Shown: positions 36,772 to 48,792 of the stretch, in pieces
Numbering within the stretch: position 1 is the stretch's first letter
Layout: the number at the start of each line of letters is the position of its first letter
Program-made: the position numbers and the translations under genes
Assembly: GCA_936440205.1 (NCBI GenBank)
Contig: OW387147.1
Coordinates: forward strand, 31,955,629 to 32,019,628
DNA length: 64,000 nt
Direction: 5' to 3'
DNA from: Lepidonotus clava
Lineage: Eukaryota; Annelida; Polychaeta; Phyllodocida; Polynoidae
The notes under the pieces: generated by a model
What the model saw: only the letters and a program-made list of their open reading frames with translations
Databases searched by the model: none
What the model was told of the DNA's origin: nothing

Positions 36772-39700
36772 GAGTTCAATGTCGTCTGCTCCGAAAAAAA
36801 GCGGGAAAAATACACAGAGACAGACGTTAACGCTAAACAGATAACTTTGCCGGTAAATGACTGCTTCAAAGTTAATCTTCGTTTACCCGAGTTAAATGCG
36901 TCTTCATTATGCTACCTGTATTATCTGATACGCTCTGGCGTATCGGACAGTCATACAGTTGATATTGTTTCATCAAGTAAAGGAAAATTATTAATTAAGA
37001 CACGCCAAAGCATCACTCACAGACAGTCTTTGTAACGATATACACTTTGATAAGATGCAGTCTTCTATTTGTTATTATTTAGATTGCAATTTGATCGGCG
37101 GCTACATTCTATTGCGTGCAACAAAGCTATATAATCTTCAATTGGTGCACGAAACACGACTCTTTTCAGCATAATAAAACAAGCACTTTCTATGAATAAA
37201 TGTGCTTTTGATGTTACCAATACTTAAACGTGCAATGGCTTGCTAATTGAAACAAAAGGCTACCTATACCACACGCAATCTAAATTTTCAAATTGTACTA
37301 AAGAAGTTAATTCATTGTCTGCACGCCATCGCTGTGTTTGTCATATTTTTTATTATACTCTGCGGCATGTGTAACATGTTGTTTAATGTACAGTATGGCA
37401 TAGTTGTCATTGAATATAATCAACTTACATTGCGAATATGTTACAGTTTAGGAAAAATGTTTCAATCAGATCTCACCATATAAATAAGAGAAAAGAGCTG
37501 GTCGTTTTGCATTTCTAGGAACACCGATAGAGCACATTGAATTAATTAAATACATACAACAGTCTTCTCTGGAAAATTCAAAGCAACAACCGATAGTTGG
37601 ACATCATGAACTACGCTTTTCAAAAACACTCTACTATACTAAGTTTATGGAGTCTTGAGCAGTTCACTTTAACTTCCTCTAGAGATCGTAAACATATTAA
37701 GTGAAAGTCGTTCAAGATGAAACCAATTTCAGATTACACTATAAAGTTACTTAAATGACCTTTTACTATAGATTCACAGCGGAAAAAGGACTAGTGCTAG
37801 GATACATCGTTGTTACATCTACAGGCTCTTTACATTATCTAACCCTTAGGTTGTACAGATGTACGATCACCTACTTTATATAGGGATGTGCATTGAAAAT
37901 AGGGCCGTATTATGCGAGGTGTACGTTCTTGGCTTTTAAAGCTTTGAAATCATGACACTGAATTGATAATTATTCAGTCAGATATCGATAAAAGCCTGCT
38001 AGAGTGATTGTATGCAAGAGGGAAACTTTACTTTTGTTGGTTCTTCGTTGGTCAACTGACCTATGCTTACGTACATATACCTTGTAAAACAAAAGCCATC
38101 GCAGAACTCCATTATTCCTCCCTCTACGAACTCAAAAATAGAAGACGGTAAGTTCTCTTCACGTATACTATAGTCTATAGTCTCCTCCTCCCACACGCGG
38201 GGACACAGCAGCACCGCGGCCTCTACTTCCGGTATTTAGCCCCACCGGTGTCGCCCCCTGTCGGGAGTGGCGGGTGGCAGGATCGGGCTCTGATTGGTGG
38301 ATCCTTATCTCCCCCTTTGACTGTCACTGGCCTGTGACCGAATTCCCATCACGACCAACCTGTATGGGTATGGGTAGTGTGATTTGACAACATACAAGAA
38401 AAGAGAGTTTAAAAATCGGTACTAAGTTAGAGATGCAACGTATTATCAGGTTTAAGTCGTGCAGTTGGGAAATTTACGACGATGTTAACTGAGGTCGGAG
38501 ATCTATCAAACGTCTAGTGGAATATAGTGCCTTGTATATCCACGACTTGTTTCATACCACGCACTACTCATCAGAAACATATGTTATTATTGTGTGATGT
38601 ATACCTCAATGTACCCTTGGCACTCCAATAGTTTAGCTAGCTATAAACAAAGGTGAAATATAAACCCCATGGACGACGTAACTGGGCCCATGACACACCA
38701 TCGACATTACATCTGATAGTCCAAAAGTATATACATGTACGTTGCTTATAAATAAGGTAAATCCGATTGAAAACTACCTTTTATTGAAACATAGTCTAGT
38801 ATCTTTGGAAAAAATAAGACGAGTAAGCTATTAAAGCCCCTGTGCTATTTAACCATAACGATAAGAAAGTATCTAGATCTAGAACCTCATCTGAATGTTA
38901 AGTACATAGCAGATGGGACATTATTGAGTCTCTAGGGCGGAATACCACAAGCCAAGTCACCACATTAAGGGGGCAGGTCATGAGGTCACGGAGAGGTCAG
39001 GATTCATAGATAAATGACCATTCAATCATAACCGCAATAGGTATGCATATATATACAACCCTGCTAACCCCAGTAATGAAGAACTGGTGTTATGAGGGTT
39101 GCACTCTGTGACCCAGTATACGTGCATTGTTGGAAGAAAATGGCCGCAAAAGCTTATGTCAACCTCTATCCCTTTTCACCCCTACTCCCACCCTCATCTC
39201 CTTTTTCCTCCACCAGGGATTCCCTTCCAGAATCCTTCACGCCATGACTGGGCGATAATAGGCTAGAGACACCCTATTTTCGCCCCCACACTTAGGCCCA
39301 CAATGGCGCTAAAATCGCCACCCGCCAAACTCTATCATTACGCCAAGCGACAATTGCGGGCATTACTGCCTGACTCACGCAACGGGCGTCTCCACTCACA
39401 ACTTCCGGTCGCCAGGCGCGCCACTGTCTTCGCCACCGCCTCGCCACCGCCTCGCCACCGCCGTCGCCAGATTTGCGTCAGCGGGCCGAGTAATGGCCAA
39501 AATCTCATTTGGGTTGAGGGGAATTAAACGGTCTCTTCAAGTCGTGACTCATTAGGTGCTCGTAAGGGAAAGTTGATTATATCTCTCCGTGGGCGATGAA
39601 TGAACAGGATCACGATGAAAGGAGAGGCGGAGAGCGTCTTTTCTGGGGGACCGTCTTCAACGCGCCTGTTTGTCGCTCTCATTGATGCCATTTACCCACA

Positions 39701-40970
39701 GAACATACCCTTAATTATTTTTGTCAGCGCGCCCTTCTGATGACGTCTTTTTGTTTTCCTTCCACGTCATCAGCCGTTCTACCCTCCAGTATTGCATTGC
39801 AGTTATTAGTTTGTAACCTGTCGCTATGTTGTTTAAGGAAATGTCAATCGTATTCAAATATTTCAGTTGTTTCAAGTAAAACACCTTTCCTCTCATTGGA
39901 CGGTGTGTCATGGCGATTCATCTGTCTTTCCATACGTTTTATACTAAATATCAAAACAAAATTAAAAGTAGTTGTAGTTGTTCAGGCTATTGAATTAGGT
40001 CTATGCATCTTACACGAAATGATTGCGCTGTTTTTGTATTCTGTAACTTTAACAGTTATGAAATAGCATTATTGTGATATTAACTATATCAAAGCTCTCG
40101 GACTTGAATTACGGTACTGAATTTTCAGGAAGTGAAAGATTGAATCATATCGACTTTCTATCCCAATCATAATACCATATGTTTTTTTAAAGTTTTCCCA
40201 AAGTCTATGTTTATCTTCAAAAGAAGTATTGGTTCTTTTCCATCAGCACGTTCATGACCTGGCGCCCACACCCTACCTGTGTACGGTGATCACCCCTTAG
40301 ACGGGAACCTCCAGGGCGCGGGCCGGTGGTAGGAGATTAGGTGGTTCGAAGGGCACGCATTCGTCGTCCAGCGCTCCAGCACAGCCCCAGACCGGGGCGT
40401 TGAACCCTATCTCTGAGACCTAAATGGTGTAAGCCTCAATCTAATGCTCTCTGCCTGCCACTCCACCCACACTGCGGCCTGACTTACTTCCCTCAACCCC
40501 TTCCCTACACGTCCAGTGCCAACGACCGCTGAAGTCGCCTATGTAGCCTATAGGCCGTGTGCAGATGATGTCAATTCTCCCAGAATGGGCTGACCGGCAT
40601 GATGGTGATGAATTTCAAATTGTTATTACCAGTAATACTAAGAGTATTTCTTGTACACGTACACTTATGGGAAATAAACGTATGGAAATGTGATAAAAAT
40701 GTATTAGTATTTATAATTCATTAATGATAAGTATATTCCATAGCTATGTGGCTATGATAAAATAAATACATGATGGTCGCCAAATATTGTTCAAATGGCT
40801 ACCTGTTCACAAGGTCTATTCGTTTCGTAGGCAGATACAGAGGGACGAAGCAGTGAGAGACCAACGACTGTGGCGGCAGGGGAGCGGGGGACAGGGGCGT
40901 CATATTTTCTGTTAATGTGCCGTCTAAGGCGTGCTTGTCTTTTGACGGATGAATATCCGGTCTGTTGATC
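36772..40970. other. Gene-free tract
   Basis: AT-rich to about 38100, then GC-rich islets at 38180-38340 (CTCF-like motif at 38248-38266), 39150-39530 and 40250-40560. 39300-39480 is crowded with CGCCA words, including a (CGCCACCGCCT) triplication. A 74-aa plus ORF starts there at 39303 in fair context (CACAATGG), but it is composition-driven and matches nothing I know. Confidence 0.45.
38248..38266 (-). promoter_or_regulatory. CTCF-like motif
   Basis: The plus strand GTGTCGCCCCCTGTCGGGA has the complement CGACAGGGGGCGAC, which matches the CTCF core. Confidence 0.35.
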
Positions 40971-40987
40971 CTGGTGTTAAGAGCGCA

Positions 40988-41014
40988 GGGCGCATGCGCC
41001 ATCCATCACGTGAC
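40988..41014. promoter_or_regulatory. NRF1 consensus plus CACGTGAC E-box
   Basis: A perfect NRF1 palindrome GCGCATGCGC at 40990-40999 overlaps a GCCATCC (YY1-like) word and is followed at 41007-41014 by CACGTGAC, a USF/Myc-type E-box. The combination is typical of CpG-island promoters in animals. No adjoining exon could be assigned on either strand. Confidence 0.35.
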
Positions 41015-42109
41015 GGCTCCGGTGTGTGTATACTGTAAACCTGTTTATATTTGCGTTGTACACATTTTCGCTTAATTCGTGTTTGTGAAATATTCGTAAA
41101 AAGTTAAATTATGTACACTTAAATATAAAGATGCATTATATCATGAACAATATCTCGTACAAAAATGAAAATCCACGTGAATTTGTCCTTACTTTCTAAC
41201 AATTTCATATACGCAAAAATATCTGTAGACGCACATAGTTTTGGCTATTTTGGGAAGGGGAGATGAGATGGATCTTAGTATGCAGAAAGGGAACGGACAG
41301 GAAGAAGAGGAATTTTGTGTTATGGGATGGGAATGAAAGGGACATAGAATAGAGGAGAATTGTTACTGTTTCCAGGGTAAAATGACGATGGTCATAAGCT
41401 ATCATGACGAAAACGTAAAAGTACATACATTGCATTTCTCAAATAACCGTTCATTGCATTGACATTGTAAAACTTTGTTACATGCGTAGTTGCGTACACT
41501 TAATTTCATCTGCTGCACACATATTATTTCCAAGCGTTTAAAGTGAGAACACCTTTAGCTAATTGTTTGGCTAGCTGTTCCATTGGTGGTGCCTATATAA
41601 TTATATTGAGCATAAAGGAGAGAATGGTATTGAATACATAGTTCGCGCATGAGACATGCGAGGAAAGTTGAAGGTTCAAAGGATTCTGAGAGCATAGCAA
41701 GGGTTATACGTATAAGATTAAGGATAGGAATAGCCGTGAGTTGGTGTTGGTAAACGGCAGGTGTATGCAAGCTTACTGGATTAACTGGATGGATCCAACA
41801 ACACAGAGTAGCGAAATTAACATGAAAACGATTGTAAAGCGAAGTGTAAGTAGTATACGGAGTTGAGGATTGTTGCTAGTCGCGAACAAAACCAGTTTGC
41901 ACGTGACGACCCCGAGTTTTAGTTATAAACAACGTTAGATTTACAGATAGATACTGGAGAGTCTCACTCAGAATAAAGTAAAACAAGAGCTTTGATACGT
42001 ATCGTGTATGTTTCATTATGAAGGCGACGTAACATTGACACCATTTCTTGTACCCCAGATGTCACATAAACGAGGTCGCATAAAATAAACAGCAGGTCTA
42101 GATTCTCCC
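41015..42109. other. Gene-free AT-rich tract
   Basis: Ordinary AT-rich DNA on both strands without splice-bounded coding sequence or repeats that I can see. Confidence 0.45.
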
Positions 42110-42236
42110 TCTATTCCCGATGCCAGTGTGACCCAGGCTGGCTCGGTCGCAGATCGCCCCTTTAACAACAGACTGACGGATGGTGGGGAGACTGCAAGAG
42201 GCGCAGAGAGACGCTAGACCACCACCACAGCGTCCC

Positions 42237-42254
42237 TACCGCCACCTAGCGAGC
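42237..42254 (-). promoter_or_regulatory. CTCF-like motif
   Basis: TACCGCCACCTAGCGAGC on the plus strand resembles the CGCCACCTAGCGG form of the CTCF site (also known from insects), with one mismatch at the end. Confidence 0.3.
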
Positions 42255-42372
42255 TCCGCTGGTACCAGTCGTCGCGCCACCAGGCTCCCCAATCACCGAC
42301 CAGCAGGGCGCCTCGTCGACCGGCAACCAGCAGCCAGCAGCAGACGAGCGGCGGCAGCGCTGTGATTCGGAT

Positions 42373-42398
42373 GTCGTCTGCTCGCGGAAGCAGACGAC
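42373..42398 (+). repeat. Perfect 10-bp hairpin with 6-nt loop
   Basis: GTCGTCTGCT at 42373-42382 pairs exactly with AGCAGACGAC at 42389-42398 around CGCGGA. If transcribed it would be a stable stem in a leader RNA. An ATG (42371) lies at its 5' foot. Confidence 0.6.
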
Positions 42399-44867
42399 TT
42401 TCAGACTTGGCCTTTTCCCGCGTCTCCGGGCGGACCCCAGGTGTGTGGACGGACCTCGGCGTTAGGGGTCAGACGCTGTCCTTCCTCCAGCGTCTCCCTG
42501 ATCCATTACCTCCCGTGTCCAGCCCCAGGGAGCTTCCCTGGCATCAACCCTTCCCCTTCTTCCTTCCTCCTCCAGTGAGGAGACGCATCCACTGCTACTA
42601 AACAAGTGGGGGCAACAGGAAGCCACGAATGTGGAGAGAGGAGTTAATATCGGACTACAGAACGCACACTGGAGAAGAAGCAGGTAGAGGAATATTAACT
42701 ACAGTCGCGCCAGATAAGCCTAGAAGAACATGCATATGCAAAAATAGTGATGCACTGGCTAACCTTGTCAAATGGGACTAGGGGACAGCTTTTGACAACT
42801 TTGAATTAAGACTTACCACTTTGGCCAGAGTGGATCAAGTTTACAAAGCGACCTTACCACACGCTAACAATGACGGAGTGAGATAGTCTCAGAAATCATA
42901 TCCAGAGGTGAAGCAAGTTGAATAACAATGCAGACACTCTGAACGACGAGTGTATAAAGGAATACAGCTGGTTGGACAAAAAAAAGCCGTGGTATATACG
43001 ATAAACAGGCAAAGTGGAAAATCAAGCAGTACTTTCCCCCAGCCTTCATAGGAGACTGCGGTGTTGGTTATCCTTGGTACTTTTGGTTGTTAAGAGGTGC
43101 AATTCCCCGGACATTCAGTCCCCATACGGGCGCCAAGTGCCGGGAGTGAATGGCATTCTCCCTGAACACCTCTGGCCAACGTTTCTAGTGCCGCCCCCTC
43201 ACCCTGAACAGTCCATACAGATCGCCCGGCCCATTGTCACGGGGTCTTAACCTCCTCTCCCCCCACCCCGCCCCCGTCAGGTGCGCTAACGGCCGCCGTT
43301 ACCACGTTCACCGGGAGACGAGGCGACGGGCCCCGACACCTCCTCCAGTAAGGGGGATGTACTGAGACACTTCACCAGACATTCTGGACAACTGTGTGTA
43401 ACAAGGAGAAGCTTAAGACAAGGAAAAACTAGGAGGATGGCAGTAACATGGAGGGACCATGGAAATTGTGAAATCTTGAACAGTAAAGGTTTTCACTGGG
43501 AGTAACCAACAGCGCAAACCACAGGGAGGCTCTGCTAAATATAACATCCCGGATTTGTATCTTCTTGAGCAACAATCAGTTACATTTTAGGCGAGTTCAC
43601 AAAAAGCACAGGACAACGTAAAGGCACTATCCGTGTCTCAGTAGATTTGTACGACAATATAAACATAAGAATACACATTGCGAGTGGGACGGCATACAAA
43701 AAGATAAACAACATAAGCAGAGCAAGAGGGAGTATAGTTCCCTCAGATCCTTCATACAAATCATACACACCAACACAGATAAGAGCAACTCCTATCAGCT
43801 CCGGACATTGAGCGGATCTGAGCATCTCACTTTATGTATACATATGAGCAACAGGGGAGTCGGATCAAGTTGCAGTGTACTTAGTGACATATTGCAGTTC
43901 ATGAACTGACTGTGTGGTGTTGGTTTATACAAGACTCACCAGGCCTCATAACCGCTCGGCCGCGCGTCTGGCGTCCACCGAGCATCTACGAGCAGCTCTG
44001 AGCAGCTCCGGGAAAAACAAAGGGGCGTAGCGTGGAGCGGGTCTTGAGGCCATAGGTGTTGACACCCGGGACTGAGTGGGGGCGGTGATCAATTCTCTAT
44101 TACCGCCAGGGACAGCCTCCACCCACCTCCAGCGTCACCCCAACAGCCACCACTGCCTCCTCCAGTCCCTGCCAGCAGCCAGAGGGGGCCTGGAGTGGAG
44201 AGAGCTGCTCATATGTATGAGGGGCCGCGTCCGATCCTGTGGGCACTTATAATGGCCAACTGCTTGTGGTGGTAGAGTTTGGGGGAGAAGCCATAACCCT
44301 TCATTTTACTTGTACATTCTAGATTTTTTCCACACGCCCCGCCCCCCTGTGGTGCTTCATTCTTCAACCCTACCTGAGGCTGACACCTGCAGAACGTGCC
44401 TGCCTGTCCCTGACGGCCGGGGGAGCTGTCCCATTGGGCTGGGCTTACCTGAACTCGAGAACACGCCGTGAATATTTGACAAGGCTCCTGGTGGGGATTG
44501 GCATCTTTCTGTCGTGTGTACAGCCACCCCTCACTCCCTCCTGGTCCTACTCAGGTAGCCCGCTCTCTAATCTTACTAGTTTTATTGGGCTTTTTAGACG
44601 AGCTGCTCCGAGCTATATCGTCTTGCCCGGTCATCCTGCTGCTCATCGGCCTCCCCTGGAGCGCCCAGGAGCCTCCAGCCGGTAGCAGTAGGTTACCTTA
44701 GCCTCCTTCCACCCCCATCACCTCCCACATCGATCGTCATCCGCCCGTCGCCGGCAAAGACACACATTTGTTGGGCGTGAATGATTGACGAAGCTACGCC
44801 CCGTCGGATTTACATAGGCTATCGACTGGGAGGCCGTTTGCAGTTCGATCGACGGGCGATATGGCGC

Positions 44868-44962
44868 CTTCCTCCAGCACCCCCCGCACCACCGCCACCA
44901 CCACCACCGCCACCACCGGCACGGCGCTGGTCTCCCGGCCACCACCGGCTCTACCACCGCCC
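44868..44962 (+). repeat. CCACCR triplet-rich stretch
   Basis: Runs of CACCGCCACCACCACC-type triplets upstream of the preferred start codon. If the upstream ATG at 44861 were used, this would encode a Thr/Ala-rich segment. Confidence 0.6.
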
Positions 44963-45178
44963 ACCTGCCGAGAACAGGCGCGGGGCTCGTTGGCGTCTCT
45001 GAACAGGGCCCAGTCACGTGGTCAAGGTGGTCAAAGTGACCCTCCGAGGACGGCCCCACTTGACGGCCAATCCGTGCTTGGGAGTGAGGGTACTGACCAG
45101 GCCCACCTGATGACCCCTAACAGTCTCACCAACCGGTCAGAAGGTCCCTCTCCCAGCCTGACCATTGACCCTAACACC

Positions 45179-45359
45179 ATGGTCAGTGTGGGACTACTAC
45201 CACACCGGTCACCGCCACAGGTACCACCCCCACCCCTGACAGGGGGCCTCCTCCTGGGCGCCTCCTCCTTCTCCTCCAGGGCGGGCCTGCTCTACCTGGC
45301 CCTGCTGGTCAGCCTGACCTCACCCAGCACCCACCTGGCCGCCGCCCAGTTCACTACAG
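45179..45359 (+). CDS. Probable first coding exon of a secreted or membrane protein (signal peptide, phase-1 donor)
   Basis: The ATG at 45179 has near-ideal context (AACACCATGG). The exon gives 60 codons plus one base and ends at ACTACAG|GTAGGT, a strong phase-1 donor at 45359/45360. The peptide starts MVSVGLLPHRS, has a Pro-rich segment at about residues 12-19, a hydrophobic core GLLYLALLVSL at 36-46, and a likely signal-peptidase site after THLAAA (residue 56). A phase-1 intron just after the signal peptide is usual in genes with Ig, fibronectin III, EGF or similar extracellular modules. The frame is also open upstream to an ATG at 44861 (strong context), which would add 106 Ser/Thr/Pro-rich residues; I prefer the inner start because it places the signal near the N-terminus. 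The next exons were not found in the window, so the family is unknown. Long flanking non-coding DNA fits a large developmental receptor. Confidence 0.5.
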
Positions 45360-45402
45360 GTAGGTGCACTTCGATCATATAGATATAAAAGACAACCAGT
45401 TC

Positions 45403-45534
45403 AATTGGGATGCGCGGGCATGCGCTGTCATTCCACAATGCATCTGCCGGATCCGGAAATTGTAATCTTTTAGCATTGATTTCCGGATCCCCCGCGGTGC
45501 ATTATTGGAAGCCGGCGCGCGCTGCCTCCCAATT
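45403..45534. repeat. GC-rich imperfect palindrome just downstream of the signal-exon donor
   Basis: Left arm (AATTGGGATGCGCGGGCATG onward) and right arm (reverse-complement AATTGGGAGGCAGCGCGCG onward) pair imperfectly over about 55 bp. The inner parts GGATCCGGAAAT and ATTTCCGGATCC match exactly, with a spacer of about 19 nt. It could be a short fold-back MITE, or a regulatory palindrome containing two ETS-like CCGGAA sites and an NRF1-like GGGCATGCGC. Confidence 0.65.
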
Positions 45535-46448
45535 CCCCCCGAAAAGCTCACCTAAAGTTTCAATGATCAACATGCATCTCCTTTGATACGTCAACCTAGT
45601 TGAGATCTTTCTGTTCTTATTTCAGACAATCGTGCCAATTTTAAGAGCACTAGATAATTGTTTTTTTCTTGGCATGAACACAACGTTGTCCTCTAATAAA
45701 ACTGTTTTGTTTTTTTAAATAAAAATAGGTTACGTTGGAGGAACATGATATGTCTGCGTTATGAATTATGTCATATCCTGAAACTTTGTTCCTTATAAGA
45801 ATATAAGCACACAATTGTTGAACTCTTTGATATCTTCATCATGATAATATAGTCAACGTTTTAAACAAACCTTTGAAATGGAGGGATATAGATGAGACAA
45901 TATGTAGGTGTACCTACCAGCACGCCCTAGATCTTACTGAGCTCACTGTGAGCAAACCTTAACCACTAAACGGATTGCCAGTAGGTGGGGGATTTCCTGG
46001 GAGACTGCTCTATCAATTTCTACGAGGCCCAAGTATATTAGTGAACCCAGAACGAGACGTAGCTCTCCTATCGAAAGAAGAAAGATGGATCGCATATAAA
46101 AAGTTGATAAAATGAAGCTTGGTGAAACCTACTTGGGTGGTAAATCTTCCAGGGTCAAAGCTTACATTTGATTTGATTTGGCACACGTTTACTCGAACAT
46201 TTGGAATCAACCAACAGAAGTTTTCAAGATGGAGGTAAATTCTTCAACAATATTTTATATAATATCTAAATTATAAAAGACAAAGGTAAGGTAGCATATG
46301 CACTTTTCAAGTATATAGAATCTTTCTGTTGGTCATTTCTTTTAAATGATCATTAGACCACATCCATACATAGATGCTGTTCCATGTAGATGGCATAATC
46401 ATGTATAAATGAAAAATAAACAGCAGTAGAAATGGCATTCTCTATGTA
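45535..46448. other. Non-coding, probably intron
   Basis: AT-rich DNA downstream of the signal-exon donor. No exon or repeat is recognised. Confidence 0.4.
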
Positions 46449-46716
46449 TAGACCTTGTGCAGACGTGGTCACGTGATCCCATTTTGGTGATCACCATAAT
46501 TATGCTGATAATGAGCAGATGGCCATACAAATAATTCTAAATTTAAAATTTTAAATGATAAAAGTTGTTGAATATGAGTCAGGGAGTTTGTTTAAGTAAA
46601 ATGTGGCATAGATTGTTGTTTTGAACAGTCCAGAATTGGGAATAATGAATACTATAAAGTGATCACCAATATGGCTGCCAGCCCATATTAAGAGATGTGA
46701 ATCTGCACAACGTCTA
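46449..46716. mobile_element. TA-flanked MITE (268 bp)
   Basis: The ends TAGACCTTGTGCAGA and TCTGCACAACGTCTA are inverted repeats with one mismatch, each bordered by TA. Further in, GGTGATCACC (left, near 46485) and GTGATCACC (right, near 46658) also mirror each other. There is no coding capacity. A TA target duplication is the rule for Tc1/mariner-type elements, which makes that the leading but unproven class. Confidence 0.65.
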
Positions 46717-48792
46717 TATATGCCTTATCCCTTGGATGGAACATGTGCATTCATCAAATAAAATCACACGCAAAACCTGAATCGGTGTAACTGGCCCAGT
46801 GGGTCTAGTTGGTGGGGTCAATAGCCCCCTTTGATGGCGTACAGGTGAGAGGGTCCTGGGTGTATTTACCTGGCAGAACGAGCTCCTTGAAGCGGCGAGT
46901 GGGGTGTGTCTATTATTGTCTCTGTCTGAATTATTAAAGGCACATCAGCTATGTACACAGGGTAGTTATGTATGAATGGGTGGTTATTACCGGGGCATTG
47001 TACTGAGCAGACTGGCTCGGGCTAAACCAATAGTGAGTATTTGTCGTCGTTCTAAGATTACTCACAGCTCATTGGGTGGGCTGTGTGTTGGAGGGTAGGG
47101 GGTCAAGATCTGATTCATATTTAATGTCCGCGCCAGATTCATTTGGCCCTTTTAATGACTGCCAATATAAAGCAGGAGTGAGCAAGTTTTGTCGTTTTAA
47201 GAGCTATTGTTATGAAGTGTAATATTTACATAATTGAGAATATGACATGAAAGATGTAAGTGAATATATAATGTCTATGATAATCTCTTGGTAGATAATC
47301 AACATTGTAAAAAAATACTCATGCATTAAAGTCATGTAGTTTACATTTCAAAAAACCATAGCCAATCACTCACACAAAGTCAATCACTCACATAATCAGA
47401 GAGGTTGTTCAATTGGAGTTTAATGTCCGCTCAGCAATTCTTCAGCGATAATAAAGAGGTTGTTCAGTGAACTGAATAAAGATGCAGTGTGTCCCTCACC
47501 CAGCCAAGGAAACCAGAGTTCCACAAATATATATGCCTCAAACTAGGTCTGGGGTCCTAGACACAGGTGTCATAATAGAACCATAACCTGGTGGGCCCCG
47601 ATACACCAGGGAGCAGTTCCTCTTTAGCCATTACTCGGCGGGCTGATTGTACCAAACCTATGACTTCTCTATCCCTCTTCCCTCTCTTCCCACTCTGCTA
47701 TCTCTTTCCCCCACTTTCCTTCTTACCTTTCCTCACATTTCACTATCACCCCTACACACCTCTATCTTTCTTGCCTCCCCTACATCCCTCTGTAACCCTC
47801 AATCCCTTTATCCCTAGGCCTTTGTTCCTCCCTCTCCTCTTACATCTCCCAACCTACTGGACCCAGTCCCCCAATATCCCCTATCTTCTCAGCTCTCCCC
47901 ACCCCCAACTATCACCTCTGCCCCTCCAACCTATCAACCCTAACATCTGTTAAAGGTGATATATGGAGAAATACTTCAAAACGATAAAAACTATTGATGT
48001 AAGACGTTTATGATATACACAAGGCTACAGCCTAGAAAATTACCCAAATAATGAATCCCTCTTAGTTTTTTAATGTATCATTTAAGGAGGGTCGTCTGCA
48101 CTTACTTAACAGCCTGCCCTATCAATGGTTTGTTTGTTTCTCACTAGTCGGCGCAGGGTGTTACATTTTGTGACGTAATATTTTGCCATACACCTATGCC
48201 TGGGCAGTGGTGCATGTGCACTGTTGCTATTAGACATACTACAAGAGGGAATGTTTTTTCGTGGGTTGGCTGCCCTGAAACACTAATATATCTTAGTAGA
48301 CCAAAATGGGCAGCCAAATGGGGATGAGTTATACATGCAAGGTTCGCATTGCAACCTTGCACCTATAATACTATTATTAATAGGCAATAGTATGCGTGTC
48401 TGTCTAGGTCACATATCTTATAATCTAGATAAAAAACTTAATATTTAAAATAAAAGAATATGTCTGGATGTACCTGTCCACATAGGTAATTTACACCTAT
48501 GTGCACAAGTCTTATTACATGATCATTATATTTGCAAGAATGTCCACGTGTATACCCTCAGCCCATTCACTGGATACTATGGCAAATATGACGTCACAAA
48601 AAGATCCACTGAGCCTTATCAGCATGGGCATTCAGTTCCCACTGCATGTACGCTGTCAAGTTACTGCTCCATGTTTTAAAATGAGCATAACTTCTTTGAT
48701 TCTAAATGGATTTCCTTCATTTTTTTTTCAATACGTTCATAATAACATGTTGATTTTAATTTTCATTGATAAATTGCCTCTTTCTATAACCT
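46717..48792. other. Non-coding with a tRNA-like word and small hairpins
   Basis: 46795-46870 has an A-box-like GGGTCTAGTTGG and GGGTCCTGGGT, which may be a decayed SINE head. The pyrimidine tract 47655-47945 is listed separately. Small hairpins lie at 48335-48361 (TGCAAGGTT/AACCTTGCA) and 48481-48501 (CATAGGT/ACCTATG). Confidence 0.4.
47655..47945 (+). repeat. Polypyrimidine tract
   Basis: Almost 300 bp of C/T-rich sequence (TCCCTCTTCCC, CCTCTCCTC, CCCTAC words). A 120-aa plus ORF through it (47591-47953) is Pro/Leu/Ser-rich by composition and is not called as a gene. Confidence 0.65.

Larger units (their letters stand above)
42110..44860 (+). other. GC-rich region upstream of the signal-peptide exon (probable 5' regulatory/5' UTR DNA)
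   Basis: CpG-rich segments at 42120-42600, 43090-43350, 43940-44230 and 44320-44860 are separated by AT-rich stretches. Contents: CAG/CAGCAG-rich sequence at 42320-42360, a perfect hairpin at 42373-42398, a CTCF-like CCGCCACCTAGCG at 42237-42254, and CTCCTCCAG words at 42567, 43340 and 44157. Several open frames are composition effects. The minus-strand ORF 43825-43580 (81 aa) has two hydrophobic segments with a FLYAVPLAMCILMFI stretch. I cannot assign it and splice signals are weak. Confidence 0.4.

Noticed and set aside
36691-37035. 114-aa plus ORF
   Set aside because: It starts at TTG rather than ATG, crosses a better splice donor at 36770, and has no recognisable domain.
46795-46870. tRNA gene
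   Set aside because: There is an A-box-like word, but no B box and no cloverleaf pairing; at best a decayed SINE head.
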